This document shows positions 11,295-23,309 of a DNA stretch of 64,000 nucleotides, piece by piece. How positions within the stretch are numbered: position 1 is the stretch's first letter; every line of letters starts with the position of its first letter. Source of the DNA: Aquatica leii (lineage: Eukaryota > Arthropoda > Insecta > Coleoptera > Lampyridae); assembly GCA_035610365.1 (NCBI GenBank), contig CM069432.1:278169482-278233481 (forward strand). The letters run 5' to 3'. Under the pieces are notes generated by a model. It had not been told where the DNA came from. It searched no databases and worked only from the letters and a program-made list of their open reading frames with translations. A program made the position numbers and the translations under genes.

Positions 11295-12897
11295 ATGGTA
11301 TTAGGCATGATGCTAGTATTAAGTACAACGGTGGTACCGGGAAACGGTTCATATAACATCAAAAACCCTAGGCCGGGATTACTTATAGAAGAATTTGGAA
11401 GAACTAGAGTAATAAGGGGACAACTAAGGCTGGACATGGCTATTGACATATCAAGTTTTGACTATGACGTACAACAAATCAATAAAACAATCGAACAAAT
11501 GAAGGAATTATGCGATAACACTATGAAACTAACAGAAGAATCTCACTGCCCAGAGTTGATCAAACATTTAAAGGAACAACAAAAACAAATACTGTGGAAC
11601 ATGAATAGTTTGCATGAGAACAATGTAAGAATGAAGACAGGACTCTTAGGAGATTTCCTAACATCAGTATTTGGTGTAAACGATGTAGTGTATAGGAACA
11701 TTGAAGGTTTAGACAAAAATCAACAAGAGTTGATAAAAACAACCGACCAGCACACTAAATTGCTGCTATCTATAACAGCATCAGCAAAAGAAAGTGAGGC
11801 CAGAATACAACAACGTTTGGAAAACTTTAGAAGGAAATTGAATGAAGGTATGGATGCCATTAACAACATGCAACCATGGTACAAGTCGACAGATGACAAC
11901 AAGTTAAACATTCATGTGTTAACAACATATCAAATGGCTACAAATTATATTACCGAGATCACAGAAAAATACAAGGCGATAATAAATGCACGATATAATA
12001 GCGCACATGTTCTGGAATTTATGTCAATTTCACAATTAACAAACCTTATAGAACAGGCGACAAATAAGCTATCATCTAATTTGGTCATATTACAAGCACC
12101 AATCAACAAGATGGAAGTTCTATTTAATACAACCGCACTCACATTATTTTGTTATATGTACATAATGGAAAGGGGAGAATATAATTTAATCAAAGCAACT
12201 CCAATTCCAAGAAAGGCAGAAAATGGGACATACACATCGTTAGATATTCCTAATGAACTCATCGCAATTAATTATGATGATTATACATATTTTGAAATAA
12301 CCGAAAACGAATTAAAAGAACTGGATACACTTACAAAGCATTTGTATTTGGCAACACCGTCAGTAATACGTAGTATCGAAAACAATCCCAATTGCATTAT
12401 TGATGTTATGGAAAAAACTACATACAGCAAACGTTTGGCTTTTCATAACTAACAATCCGATTCAAATAGCAATTCGATGTACTGGAAAACGAAAAGACGC
12501 CACAATTCAGGATATTGGTATCATACAGATTACTCCAGACTGTACTATATACACCAAACAAAATACGTTACATGCACAATTATTTAATTCAATTCCAGTG
12601 TTGATGCTTTACAACAAAGCAATGGAATTCAATATAAATAGTACCGTACATAATACAAGCCAAGGTCCAACAATTTCAGAAGAACCCGTTTTAGCACCAT
12701 CTGATCATTTTGGCAAGTTGCAAGATAAGGCTCAAGAGATTCAACAATCACAGAGTCATACATACTGGCATCGTATCAATACAACAACTGTAATTAATTT
12801 AACAACAATAACACTTATAGTAATTACAGGTAGTGCAATTCTAATAACGTGGAAATTACTGAAGAAGAGACAAGAGAAACCAGTAAACCGAGCATAA
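11295..12897 (+). pseudogene. Env-like gene, baculovirus-F-type fusion protein family, one frameshift
   Basis: A third gene downstream of pol, as in the env-bearing BEL/Pao lineages. The first frame (11295-12452) opens with a short hydrophobic stretch that could be a signal peptide. It continues with RPGLLIEEFGRTR and a glycine/hydrophobic segment around GLLGDFLTSVFG (about 11640-11675), which sits where F-type proteins have their fusion-peptide region. A long helical, coiled-coil-like region follows. A shift near 12400-12452 moves the rest to another frame, which ends with about 20 hydrophobic residues (roughly 12790-12860) followed by KLLKKR, a single membrane anchor with a short basic tail. 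It has far fewer breaks than gag-pol. Membership in the F-like family is inferred from layout and motifs, not from a search. Confidence 0.7.
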
Positions 12898-13001
12898 TTC
12901 ATGTTAAATCCATTACCTCCTGACGACAACTCAGATAGAGGCGACACAGAAGCAGCAGAAGATTCCAATCAACCACTTCGTACCGATGACGCCCGGCAGA
13001 A

Positions 13002-13619
13002 TGTTTGAACTACAAACATAAATTATTTAAATTTAAAATAAAATACAAAATTGCAAATTTAATAATATCATTGTGTTGTAATACGATAGACACATTCCTT
13101 ACATTATATAATGTGTGTTAGCAAATTCTTTCCAATGTCACAACATGTATTGTGTATTAACAAATTCCTTAGAATGTCGTAACAAATAAGCAAATTTTTA
13201 TATAATATAGGCTAACAATGAAATTGTTGAATGTGGAGCTAAGCATTTTTGTGTGTATAAATACTTGTAAATAAAGTTAATAAATTAGCAGTCATTTTAC
13301 AACCGTATTTTGATTGTCTCGACTACTACAGTTTAAAGTATCAGTGGACCAAGCCATAATTATCTGCATGAGGCTGTGCAGGACTGATACCTCTTAAATT
13401 GTACTTCCTTTACTTCGACGGTTTAACGTATCAGTGGACCAAGCCATAATTACCTGAATGAGGCTGTGCAGGACTGATACCACTTAAATCGTATCTACTG
13501 CATTACTGACTATCCAAGCCACAATTTACCTACATGAGGCTGTGTAGGGGTCAGTAATAATTACACATTTACTTATTACTTTAACTCTTCATATCAGCAC
13601 ACTAGATCTCTCGCTGACA
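13002..13619 (+). repeat. 3' LTR of the BEL/Pao element (618 bp)
   Basis: Same ends as the 5' LTR; TATA box at 13256-13263 and AATAAA at 13270-13275. It is 89 bp longer than the 5' LTR because the first structured unit and its linker are duplicated, giving three units at 13338-13390, 13428-13480 and 13502-13558. Apart from that only scattered substitutions are visible. Confidence 0.93.
13338..13558 (+). repeat. Three tandem structured units in the 3' LTR
   Basis: Units at 13338-13390, 13428-13480 and 13502-13558. The first two share the GTATCAGT/ACTGATAC outer stem; the third has ATTACTGAC/GTCAGTAAT. In the first, the inner stem is TCTGCA/TGCAGG, so a T-G wobble replaces one pair. In the second, CCTGAA/TGCAGG contains one mismatch. 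AGCC and the loop GGCT are kept in all three. Confidence 0.8.
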
Positions 13620-13624
13620 ACGCG

Positions 13625-15325
13625 TGTCAGATAAATATACAGAGTAGAACCTAGTACGTGACTTTAGTGTAAACAAACGTTAGTGTTTAAATAAATAGAA
13701 TGTATCAGAGGACTTATCTTCGTGTAAGTGATATAAATTAGTGGAAGAGTTTTTATTATATATCCTTAGGTTTAATTAGTTCGGTTAGTTTGAACGTGTA
13801 CATATTTTTAGTTCAAATAAATTAGTTTTAATAAGAATTGTTACAATATGAACATCACGAACCGCTGACTCTTAGGTACTTAAAAACTATTACTCTATTA
13901 TTTTCAAGTTTCTATAAAAATTGTTTTGAGCAACTTTCGCTCGTATGTAGTATCTGGTTTTTACTTTTCATTTCAGGTGCATTTTCAATACAACTATCGA
14001 TTGGGTTATAAATGACGTTTATATTACGACTTAATCACTTATGTTACATTGCTCAGCATATAGAGTATATGCGAGCACATTTAAATCAAAGTGTTATAAA
14101 AAGTTACGTGAAGATACATTAGACTGTGCATTCTATCTCCACTTGACGTTCAAATATAATTTACACGTTATTTAAAAAAAGTTATAAAAAAAGCATTTTT
14201 ACATATTTCATATAATATTTAAAAAAAAAATAAATAACAAAAATAGTATTGAAGAATATTTTCAAAATTAATAAACTCTGTAATTAGTAAATTTTACAAC
14301 ACATGAACAGCACAATTAACTTTATTAATTAAAGTTAATTATTTTGTTGTTGTTAGTAAAAATAACAACGTAATTATTAAAACGCGATAAACTTTTATCA
14401 AGATTTTTTTTTCGTATAGTTGTGGTATTTGAAGGGTGATTATACTTTGTGACTTTACCAAAAATTATCATAAAAAATTAAAAAAAACTATAATAATTAT
14501 TTTAGTATTAGTATTAAATATTATTAAATAAATTTTCAATTTCAAATAATTTGTGGAATATACAGAAAGGGTGTAAGATAGATCTTAAACATCAAAAGAA
14601 ATATAAAAAATTAAAGACTTATAATAAAGAAGTAATGACAACCCTTAACATAGAAATCTCTCAACTGTATACGACTATGCTTAGGCATCAATAATCAAAT
14701 TTGCGTTCAGTATATAGACGTAACCAAGCGTGTCTTATTGAAGCGATGGTTAGCAATTCAACAGACACCTTAAGCATAATCACAAAACAACTTAAATATA
14801 ATAAATTATTCTTGTTAAGATTTATGTTAACAATCAAAACTAAATAAGCTTGTGTTTTAGCAATTGTAAATGTTAGATAGCAAAACTAGTTTAATTAAAT
14901 GCTGTCTTTTTGGTAATAGTTATAAACTACTTGATATTAAAGACAATTTTGTCTTTGCATAGATAACAACTTTAAAGGATTTAACCGTAAACCATAAATT
15001 TCGAGCCTAAGACGTTATGCATACTCTAATGATAGAACTTGACATGATAAATCTTAAAACGGGGTTTACTAAATAAATTATGGGTTAACACATTTATAAT
15101 GATTTGAATTGTTAGTTTATGTTCATCTTAAATCGCAAACTGTTTATTTGCAGATTATTGGCATTATATTACGTTTAGTATGTTGTGTTAATTCTTAACT
15201 GCAATTCTTCGTTATTAAGATTACATTAATTTATGTAATTTACGAGACATTAATCTTAATCCAATAAATAAAATAACAAATTTAATTAAAAGGACCGCCT
15301 CAAAAAAAAATCATTGAGCCAACAC
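13625..15325. other. Gene-free AT-rich stretch
   Basis: About 1.7 kb of very AT-rich sequence with many short A/T runs. I see no coding similarity, inverted-repeat element or RNA gene here. Confidence 0.5.
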
Positions 15326-16115
15326 TGGCCTCTTATATTCTCCAGAAGAGGTACGCACAGTGACCACCCTCTGTCACTACACTGTCTTGTCCTTCATAAG
15401 TTTTTGTTATTCTTTCGGTTGCCCACTGCAAAACTGGATTGTTGGGAGACCTTAATAATACTAAGTCTCCTACTTTTAGATTAAGTGTTGACTTGTTCCA
15501 CTTGAAACTCTGTTGTAGTATGTAGAGATAATCAGTAGAACACCGCTGCCAGAGTGATTGATTTATTCTTTTTAATAATTACCACCTAGACAAACAGTTA
15601 AAATTCCAGGAATAGAAACAAGAGGACCTTCAACTAAAAAATGTTCTGGTGTAAGAAAGTCAAAGTCATTTGGATCACTTAAAGCTGGACAAAGTGGGCG
15701 AGAATTTAAGATGGCTTCAATCTTTGCAAGTATCGTAGTAGAAGCAAACGACTCTTAATAGATTTCACACCTGCTTTTCATAGTCCTCCAAAATTAGGAA
15801 TTAAGCGTGAGCTAAAATTCTAGACAAGGTCTCGGCTTGTCAATTGATTTTCAAACAAACGATTCTTTAAAGTTTCAAGACAATCTCTAATTTCTCTTAA
15901 CTGCCTTGCTGCACCGATCAAGTTTTTTTGCTGGTCACTGTAAAAGTGATGACCAACTCCACGACGAGATGTGAATCAATCAAGATTAGCCAAAAATGCA
16001 TCAGTAGAGAGAGACGATACTAGTTCTATATGGATGGCTTTGGTCGCCATGTAAACAAACACACAGAAATAAGCTTTAGTAATAGCTGTCTTACGAAGTT
16101 TTGAAGATTTAATTA
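15326..16115 (-). pseudogene. BEL/Pao integrase and DUF5641 remnant (second BEL element)
   Basis: This is the 3' part of a second BEL/Pao pol. From high to low coordinates it reads TKAYFCVFVYMATKAIHIEL (about 16085-16025), LSTDAFLANL, then FYSDQQKNLIGAARQLRE (about 15945-15890). The second catalytic aspartate is there, but the usual YSDNG has become YSDQQ. NFGGL-stop-KAGVKS (about 15790) holds a stop where GLWEAGVKS is expected. ILNSRPLCPALSDPNDFDFL, EHFLVEGPLVSIPG (about 15720-15610) and VGDLVLLRSPNNP (about 15480-15430) are DUF5641 landmarks. Many stops. It is probably the continuation of the RT/RNase H fragment at 18830-19600, with 2.7 kb of other DNA between. Confidence 0.8.
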
Positions 16116-18829
16116 ACGAAGGCAAAATCTAATCCTAATTAATGAGTCCAAAAACAATAAAAAATCTCCACTTAATAATGTTTGAAGGGTTTGTGGACCA
16201 ACATGTAAATAAGTTACATGATAGTATTGCATAATTAATTTAGTTAGATGACAATTTTTTGGAAAAATAACAAAGAATGCTGAACCGACCTCGACAAATC
16301 TGAATTTGAAAATCGACCGCCCACCGTTTAGAACGTCAGAAAATTTTTTTTGGAAACTAACCTTTTGAACTGTAAGAACGCAATACAAAAATGTTTCAAG
16401 CGGTTCAACTATGCGTAAGTGGGTGGACTTTCTACTATTTTTTTTAATATTGTGTGGAAAAAATCTTAATGCCCTAGCAATTACGCGACAAAACCGAATA
16501 ACGCTCCATACACAAACACAAAACCTCAAAAAACGGAGAGGTTTCTAAATTAAACAAAACTAATGTTTGTTTGGTCTTCGGGTATCCAAAATAGCGTGCA
16601 CAACACTACTCGCCAACGCTCAGGCGAATAGAAAGCACAAGTAGGCCACGTGATTCATAGTCATCTGGGTTGTCGGTTGTTGAAACGTACCCCCAATAAG
16701 GCTTGGGAAATAGCTGATTTATTTCTGCAATGCGGTGTGCGACAAAGGATTTTAAGGTATGAGTTCCATGCCTCACCAAGAAAAAACTATGCTAGAATCA
16801 GTCCAAAGGTGAACTAAATGAATAGGATATCCTTTCAAACAACGAGATAATCCGTTCAAAATTCGAACAAGTAAGACGGCACCGCACAATTTTAAACGCG
16901 GGGCTGTGAAGAGAGTTAAACATTTCGACTCTAATGTATCCTGTTGTAACCGGCGTTGAAATTTGGTCGTGAATCTTTTGTGAAAGACCCCGCATTCAGA
17001 TTTATTTGGCTGAATTTTCTTTTATTTTAGCGATTGTTTAGTTCTGTGTGAGCATCGAAAACGTTTTACTCGTTATTTTATTACGTTTAATTTAAGTTGA
17101 TTTGTATTTAATAGTTATTTCACAATTATTATTGGTTTTTTTTAAACTCATAAAGGTCCGTGGTCTTGATTATGATTTGGTGTTTTGTTTCTGGTTATTT
17201 CAATGGAATAACAACTATCTAATTTATGAATTCCTTTTTGGAATATAATTTGATCAATTGTTCTTAGTATCTACGTTTGTTTATGTTGAACTCATTTAAG
17301 AGCGCGATTTGGATCATCTTATAATTTATCTAAGTAAGCAGTTTTCGTGAGAACATTTCCTTTCTTTTCAGGTGCGTACGTGACATGACGCATGTGGCGA
17401 CAATGTTTTTCATCTTTGTTAATTTACTTTGTTTAGTGTTCCATCTTTTACAAAGAGTTTACGGCGCAAGTTTATGGAATTAAGTGGGATTACGAGGTGT
17501 TATAAGGAGTAAAATTTTGATTTTGAGGGAGATTTTTGTAGTTGCAAGAATACCGGGTACCGTGATGTAGTCAAGTGTTCGGGGTGCTTTACCCTACCCG
17601 TTATGCGATACCGCGGAAGTTAAATAAATGCTACCGTGAAAGTTAAGTGGTGTGGTGGAAACATTGGTTTTCCAAATTCGTAACTTTACGGTTTAATGAA
17701 CTTCATGGTATCCAAATTAAAGCTCACGTTTCGAGTTGGATTTATTTTCGATGTGTTGTGCTAAGAATCCAGTCTTCGCTTTTGTGCGGATTTCAATTCA
17801 GTATTAAAAGAAATCTTCCGCCGTCATTCCATTGTTTGGGGGTCCCACCGAATCTCGACCAACTACAGAACACCTAGACCGTCCCGGGGTCGCTTCATCG
17901 CCAAAACTCAAAAGCTTCTGGAACCGCTGTGCCCAGCAGTTTACCTGGTATAAACAATTGAGTCAAGGTATTTATTAAATTTGATATTATCGTGAATCGA
18001 ACCGCGATCGATATGATTTAAAAGCTTTGAATTTTTAGCCGACTTTTTACGGCTGATTTTAAATATTTCAAGAAACACTTGAAGGTGTTAAGTTTGCGTG
18101 AATTTCGCTTTATTTAATTAATTTACTTTGTTTTGTGTTTTGTAAAAGTAAGCCGTATTCATGCATGAAAGATAATGTAACGAAATGTAAAAAGGTAATT
18201 TTTTTAAATTTGTTTTAACGCTGCGTTCGGAAACAGTTTCGGACATATATGTATATATATATTTTTTGTGTTTTCTATTATTATTATTGTCGCTTTGTAA
18301 TTTGCGGATTAGCTTAGCTATGCGGACAAGGCCTTGAATTTTATTTTTTTTTGTTTTTGAAAAAAAAGTTAACGCTTTATTTCCTTTTAGATTCTAAGTT
18401 TTATATTCAGATTGTGAATTTTTGTTTAGTTTGTTTATTTTTTTTATTATTCAAGTTTGCTTGATATTCATTTTCTTTTATTTATTAATTCAATAAATGT
18501 TAAATTGTTAAACTGTAAAGAGCTTTTACTGATTCAGCCGCCGCGAACGTAAATTTTTAAGAAGTACATTTCAGAGTCTAGCAAGTTACAACTCAAGGTA
18601 AGTTCCAGGGGTTGTAACCAACCAGATGAGCTTCTGGGTTATCAGGGGTCCAGAAGCTATTATCATCGTGTCCTTGATTGGCGCCCTAACCGATTTTGAG
18701 TTTTTTAACTATTTTATTTCGATTTTATTGTCAATCTCGTTTCCAAGCAATCACGGATTTAAAATATAATCCACCCCGTCTCCACTGAGCAGCGGCACAA
18801 CATCGTTTATGTTACCTTATTTTAGGCAG
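16116..18829. other. Insertion-like block inside the second BEL element, LTR-like features
   Basis: No coding similarity. It lies between the RNase H and integrase parts of one BEL/Pao pol, so at least part of it was probably inserted there. Near its right side TGGCGCCC (18679-18686) resembles the start of a lysine-tRNA primer-binding site, which would put a 5' LTR to its left. I could not find a second copy of that LTR in the window or define clean ends. Confidence 0.35.
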
Positions 18830-19600
18830 TGACATAGTTTCACTTTTGCACGTAACACTGTGCTGTCACAAGAACGAACATAAATTGCACAGCCATAACC
18901 AAGTCCAGAAGCGTCCGAAAACCCCAAAATCTGACAACTGACAGTTTGAGGTACTATAACGAATCATGGTATTTCAATTTTGTTCATGTTGAAAAGTATG
19001 AGGAATGGGTTTATCCTAATCAAGCTACAGGCGCTACAATCTTTGTAAAAGACACTTTGCAAAAAATATTACTGGAGATCTGGGATCAAAGAATGTAGTG
19101 ATATTAGACAAAACACTACGCCTATATGTGCAAAGCTAAAAGTGTAATAAAACACGTTTTGTTTAATGTCTAAAACTGTGAATCCCTTTTGAATCTGATG
19201 CTAGAGGAAAAGATTCTTCATCAAGAGAGACCATAGGAATTTTACAGGCAACTAACTTACAAAGACCAGATAGTTCCAGCTGAATTTAAAGAACTTCTTC
19301 TTTGGAATTAACACCTGAGACAATGTCGTTAACATATATGTCTTCCTTAAGCATTTCTGCCACCTTGATATATCTACTTTCCTCATCACGAGACAATTGA
19401 AACAAAGATCGAATAGCAAGTAAGAATGCAGACACTATTACGTGTGTGACTGTCTGCAAAACAAAAGTTTCAGCTGGAAAATAAACAAAATTACTCGAAA
19501 CAACGTGCTGAAAACATTGATCATTAGAATAGATAAGAACTTGTCTGAACATTTTGGAAATGAAACGCAAATTTAAGCAAGCTAAAGTTGCACACAATAC
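18830..19600 (-). pseudogene. BEL/Pao reverse transcriptase and RNase H remnant (second BEL element)
   Basis: Reading down the minus strand, the segment from 19597 to 19286 carries KMFRQVLIYSND, FLLAIRSLFQLSRDEE and DIYVNDIVSG. The polymerase box YVDD has become YVND, which would abolish metal binding. After decayed sequence, GFSDASGLGYGCAIYVRS (about 18935-18880) is the start of the RNase H-like domain typical of BEL/Pao. Stops occur between these islands. Orientation and order match the integrase remnant at 15326-16115. Confidence 0.75.
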
Positions 19601-20134
19601 AGGGGGTATGATGATATGACAAGTAAAATATTCGTGTTTTTAAGTGAATTTAAATTAAATGTTTTAACAATAACAATGATCTTTTTTTGACTCAGTGGAG
19701 TAAGCCTGGTGAAGTGTTCATTTAGAACATTAAACATGAATAGTAAGTGACAAGAATATCTTCATACAAGATAAATTTAAAAGAATCATATAATACATAA
19801 AAAAGTTTAAAAAAATGTGTTCTTCGGTCCATATCTTCTCTCCTCCAGTATGGAGAATACTAGGGCCATCTAGAGAAGGAAAGATGACCCATCGTCTTTA
19901 TTGTCTTTTTCTTTCAATTTTATTTCCCCACGCTTGGCAGAGGTTAGTGCAGCCTCCGTGAAACCAACGAAAACCTGCTACACACTTTAACTAGTCTTCT
20001 TTCTTCTTGGTGATTTGGTAGTCTTCTTTTCAGCATACACATACATTCTCGATGTCACTAAAAAATTCTTCTGATGATAAATCTATGAATTTTTTACAAC
20101 TTTCATCACTAGAATTTGATGTTTACTCGTTACA
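19601..20134. other. Gene-free stretch
   Basis: No feature that I can support. It ends at the left boundary of the repeated element that starts near 20135. Confidence 0.4.
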
Positions 20135-20330
20135 CAGTAGGGGTGAAGCGATTAAAAAAATTTTTGAAATTTCATATCCCTGGGTGTAGATTAGTTGTTT
20201 TTTTAGGTTATATTTCACTTTAAAAAAACGGCATTGTGCGATGACATCCTGAGGTTCCTTTTTAAATGTGAATAAATTAATAACTAAAATAACACTAATA
20301 CCTTAAGTTATAGTCTTGTCGATTACAGTA

Positions 20331-20343
20331 CCCCCCCCCCCCC
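20331..20343 (+). repeat. Homopolymer run of 13 C
   Basis: A poly-C tract just inside the left end of the repeated element; not present at the same place in copy 2. Confidence 0.85.
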
Positions 20344-20485
20344 ACACTCGCCTTACTTTTCTGGGAAAAGCACGTGTGGCAGGCTTTAGTGCTTACCGAA
20401 TTATTTTAAACGGCGTGTCTGACTGCGTTAGACGTGTTTTCGATTAGATTTCGAATTTACTTTTAATTGTATTAAGAATTTAAAA

Positions 20486-22376
20486 ATGCCTAAAACTCGA
20501 GTAAAATGTGAAATATTTGGACTAAGTAAACTTTATGGCAACGTCCTTCCAACGTATTCTGGTGTTATGAGGATGTATTTGTGGTATTGTGAAATTTTTA
20601 AGAATAATAGCAACAAAGACCCAAATGTGTTGGACATTTGTAAAAAAGTTATTGTTGATATTAAATTTCTTTGGCAAAAAGCTTCCCTTCCTATTATTTC
20701 AGACCAAAGAATAATTCAAAAAATAAAAAAACTACAATGACATGTATAAGGTGATAAAGGAAAATGAACTGGTTGGGAAAATGCATATATTTAAAGACGA
20801 TAGTTTAAAACTATTCGATATTTATCCGTGCAAATTTGTCACTCTTTATTCGTGTAGTTGTAAAATCCAACTTCCTATAATGGAACGAGAATTTTTACAA
20901 GACCAAAAGGGCGAAAGAAAGATGATAATTGGCAAAATTGATATTAAAACTACTAAGAAAATCGCAAAGTCATTAGAAAGAAAGAAGTTGGAGAAAAAGA
21001 GATTTGAGAAGAAAATTACAGACAAATGTTCAGGATATACTACTGTTAAAAATGGAAGTAAAGGAAAAGAGAACGACTACTGTTACCAAATGGATAACAA
21101 AGGTACTACCGATTATACAGAGTGTAATACGTCACAAGCATCAATGTCTTCAGTAATGCTTTACAAAAAAAGACTGGTTTTATCTAATGTGGCTGAAGCA
21201 TGTAACAGAAGTGGACTTTCAGATAGAAATACGTCTCTGCTAGTAAATGCTGTACTTAAAGATTTTAAATTAGTAAATGACAAGGATCCTTCTTTAATCA
21301 TTGACAGTAGTAAAATTAGAAGAGAAATGAAAAGACGGAGGGAAAATCTAACTAATATGGAAATGGGACAACAAAAAGAAGTTTCTGGAATCTACATTGG
21401 CAGTTCAGCAAATCGGATCTTCTTATCACTGTAAGAAAATTACTGAGGAACACATAGTTCTTGTTGCGGAACCAGGTTCTACTTACTTTGGTCATCAACG
21501 ATCTAAAACGGTTTACCGGCTATATAGGAAAACAGCTGAGTAATTGTGACAAGATGCCTGTTGTACCATTTCAGATAATTAAACCTGAAGTTGAATTGTC
21601 TTCAATAAATATTAGCAATTTAAGTACAAACCAAAAGTACTTGTACATTTGGTTCTGGCAATAAGAGAAGGTAAGGTTTTCCCCCAGCTGACAGCTAAGC
21701 AGCTAGGAAAATTGTCACATGCACGCTGGTTAACAACAGCCAACAGAATATTAAGACTATATGTTACAATAGAAGAACCATCGTATAAATTAAATATATT
21801 AACTGAGTATGTCATTAAGGTATATCCCACAATCTGGTTTCTTGTAAAGTACGTCAGCTTGTGAGGCCCCAAAATTTAGTTCATTTACTCCAAGCTTCTC
21901 GATATTTACCGAGCAAATTCAAAGACATTGTAAATAAGGTTATAAAAAGAAATGCTTTTTTTACTTATTCAGAAAATGTTGGGCGATGACAGAAAACACA
22001 TTAGAGAGTTATTTTAAAGTGTCGAGCTTCAAGAACTGATCACCAACTTCGTGATTTTAAAGTGACAGAAGTGAACTTTGCTGCTACCGATTATACCGAC
22101 CTAATTAATTGGCAATTAGATGAAGTCACAGAACCTCCATTGACAAAAAGTATCCCAGAAGCAGATCTTAAAGAAATGCTTGTTAATATTCCCGATAACA
22201 TTGAAATTTTGAATTTTCCATGCCACACTCAGGCTGTCGAAAGACACATTAAGATCGTAACTGATGCGTCTAAGTCAGTATGTGGAAACACCGCCAAGGA
22301 CGGGTTAATTCGAGCAAAAATTGCTTCTAGAAAAGCTACACCACAAATGGAGACAAAAAAAGATTTTACCAAATAA
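20486..22376 (+). pseudogene. Transposase-like protein (HTQAVER family), copy 1, with deletion
   Basis: A member of a large uncharacterised insect/cnidarian protein family that I take to be a transposase; I cannot name a superfamily. The frame starts MPKTRVKCEIFGLSK (20486) and stops at 20740. It resumes to 21434 with a lysine-rich stretch (KKIAKSLERKKLEKKRFEKK) and KRRRENLTN. About 250 bp that copy 2 has, including its CDGTVVNTG motif, is deleted near 21490. The sequence continues with KLSHARWLTTANRILRLYVT (about 21710-21770) and ends with the conserved PCHTQAVERHIK and VCGNTAKDGLIRAKIASRK (about 22218-22335), lost from copy 2. The order D, then RW, then a late E resembles an RNase H-fold transposase such as hAT; that is inference. 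Confidence 0.7.
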
Positions 22377-22770
22377 GCTTTTAGATTTAGAATACAGTGA
22401 GGTGGGAATGGTGGTGGTGGAATCCATTTTGCAACCACCTCCTCGTGCCTGATTCTGGGTAAAAACAAGCAAAGCGCTGCAACAAAAGTTGCAATTTTTT
22501 TACATTTTCCCCCATTTAAAAATGAAAAAGGAATCTAAAGAACTTAATATTTTTCAAAGAAAATTTACAGGTATGTTTAATTAACTGAAAGACAACGATT
22601 CCGCACCCAATGTAAACAAAAAAATGAGTTTATTATTAGCATTGCTCCACGCTATTACACAGTTTTTCCTTTACTCGTTTCTTCGGTCGTTTTTTTTACT
22701 TTCGATTTCTTTTGTTCTGCTTGCTTGGTATTTTACTCTGCATTATTCCTTTCTTACGCGTTTCTCAAAT

Positions 22771-23293
22771 TTATAAACTTGGGACTATTGACAATTTCCA
22801 TTCAATTGGAGAGATATTATCTAATGCTTTTCCAGAAATTATTGTTTCTTGCAAGGTTATCTTCTCTGATGCACTGGTGGAACAAGATGAACCTGCTTGG
22901 CTTTCATCATTTTTTAGGTCTGCTTCTATAATATATTGTGGTCTTCGTAAAGGTTCATTTATTTGATTCATCAAAAATGCATGCTCTAAAATTGCGTGTG
23001 GGTTAAAAGGTATATTGCCAATTGATTGCAACGCTGAGACTTCATTCTAAACGGTTGCTGCTTTTGACCAAGCGTTCCCATTTTCTTAACCGCAACCTAT
23101 TAAATTTTTTAGTAGGAATACTGCGGATAAGCAGTCGGCAAGATTTGTAAAAATACCTTTTCAATGATTTGAAAAAGGTACGCTTCAATAATAATAATAA
23201 AATAATATTATCTTTCTCCGCAAATTCCAACATATCAATATTTGTAGTATGGAAAGTGTGAGCATCAACTTTTAATAAAGCTTTTTTAGGCAT
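22771..23293 (-). other. Two adjacent unidentified reading frames
   Basis: On the minus strand 23293-23042 gives an 83-residue basic frame (MPKKALLKVDAHTFHTTN...). After a stop, 23031-22771 gives an 86-residue frame containing FNPHAILEHAFLMNQINEPL and a serine/acidic region. The composition of the second looks protein-like, and the two may be one broken gene. I do not recognise either and assign no function. Confidence 0.3.
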
Positions 23294-23309
23294 TTTTTTT
23301 GGATAAAAA

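Larger units (their letters stand above)
5363..13619 (+). mobile_element. Full-length BEL/Pao LTR retrotransposon with env-like gene
   Basis: An 8.26-kb element bounded by direct LTRs, each starting TGTTTGAACTAC and ending TCTCGCTGACA. It is flanked by a 5-bp duplication ACGCG at 5358-5362 and 13620-13624, within the 4-6 bp usual for BEL/Pao. Internal order is gag (DUF1759 type), aspartic protease (DUF1758 type), reverse transcriptase, RNase H, integrase, DUF5641-type tail, then an env-like gene. The LTRs are nearly identical by eye apart from one roughly 90-bp duplication in the 3' copy, so insertion was fairly recent. Even so, gag and pol carry several frameshifts and stops and the integrase has lost a catalytic residue, so this copy cannot be autonomous as read. 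Confidence 0.95.
20135..22610 (+). mobile_element. Uncharacterised DNA-transposon-like element, copy 1
   Basis: Its left 130 bp (about 20135-20265) and right 150 bp (about 22455-22607) are nearly identical to the ends of a second copy at 29775-31505, which defines the unit. The ends read GGGGTGAAGCGATT on the left and, in complement, GGGTGCGGAATCGTT on the right, so short imperfect inverted repeats are likely. No target duplication is clear. It encloses the transposase-like gene at 20486-22376. A run of 13 C lies at 20331-20343. Confidence 0.65.

Noticed and set aside
16113..16529. A 138-codon minus-strand frame
   Set aside because: No recognisable motifs, uneven composition, and it overlaps the edge of the BEL integrase remnant; probably chance.
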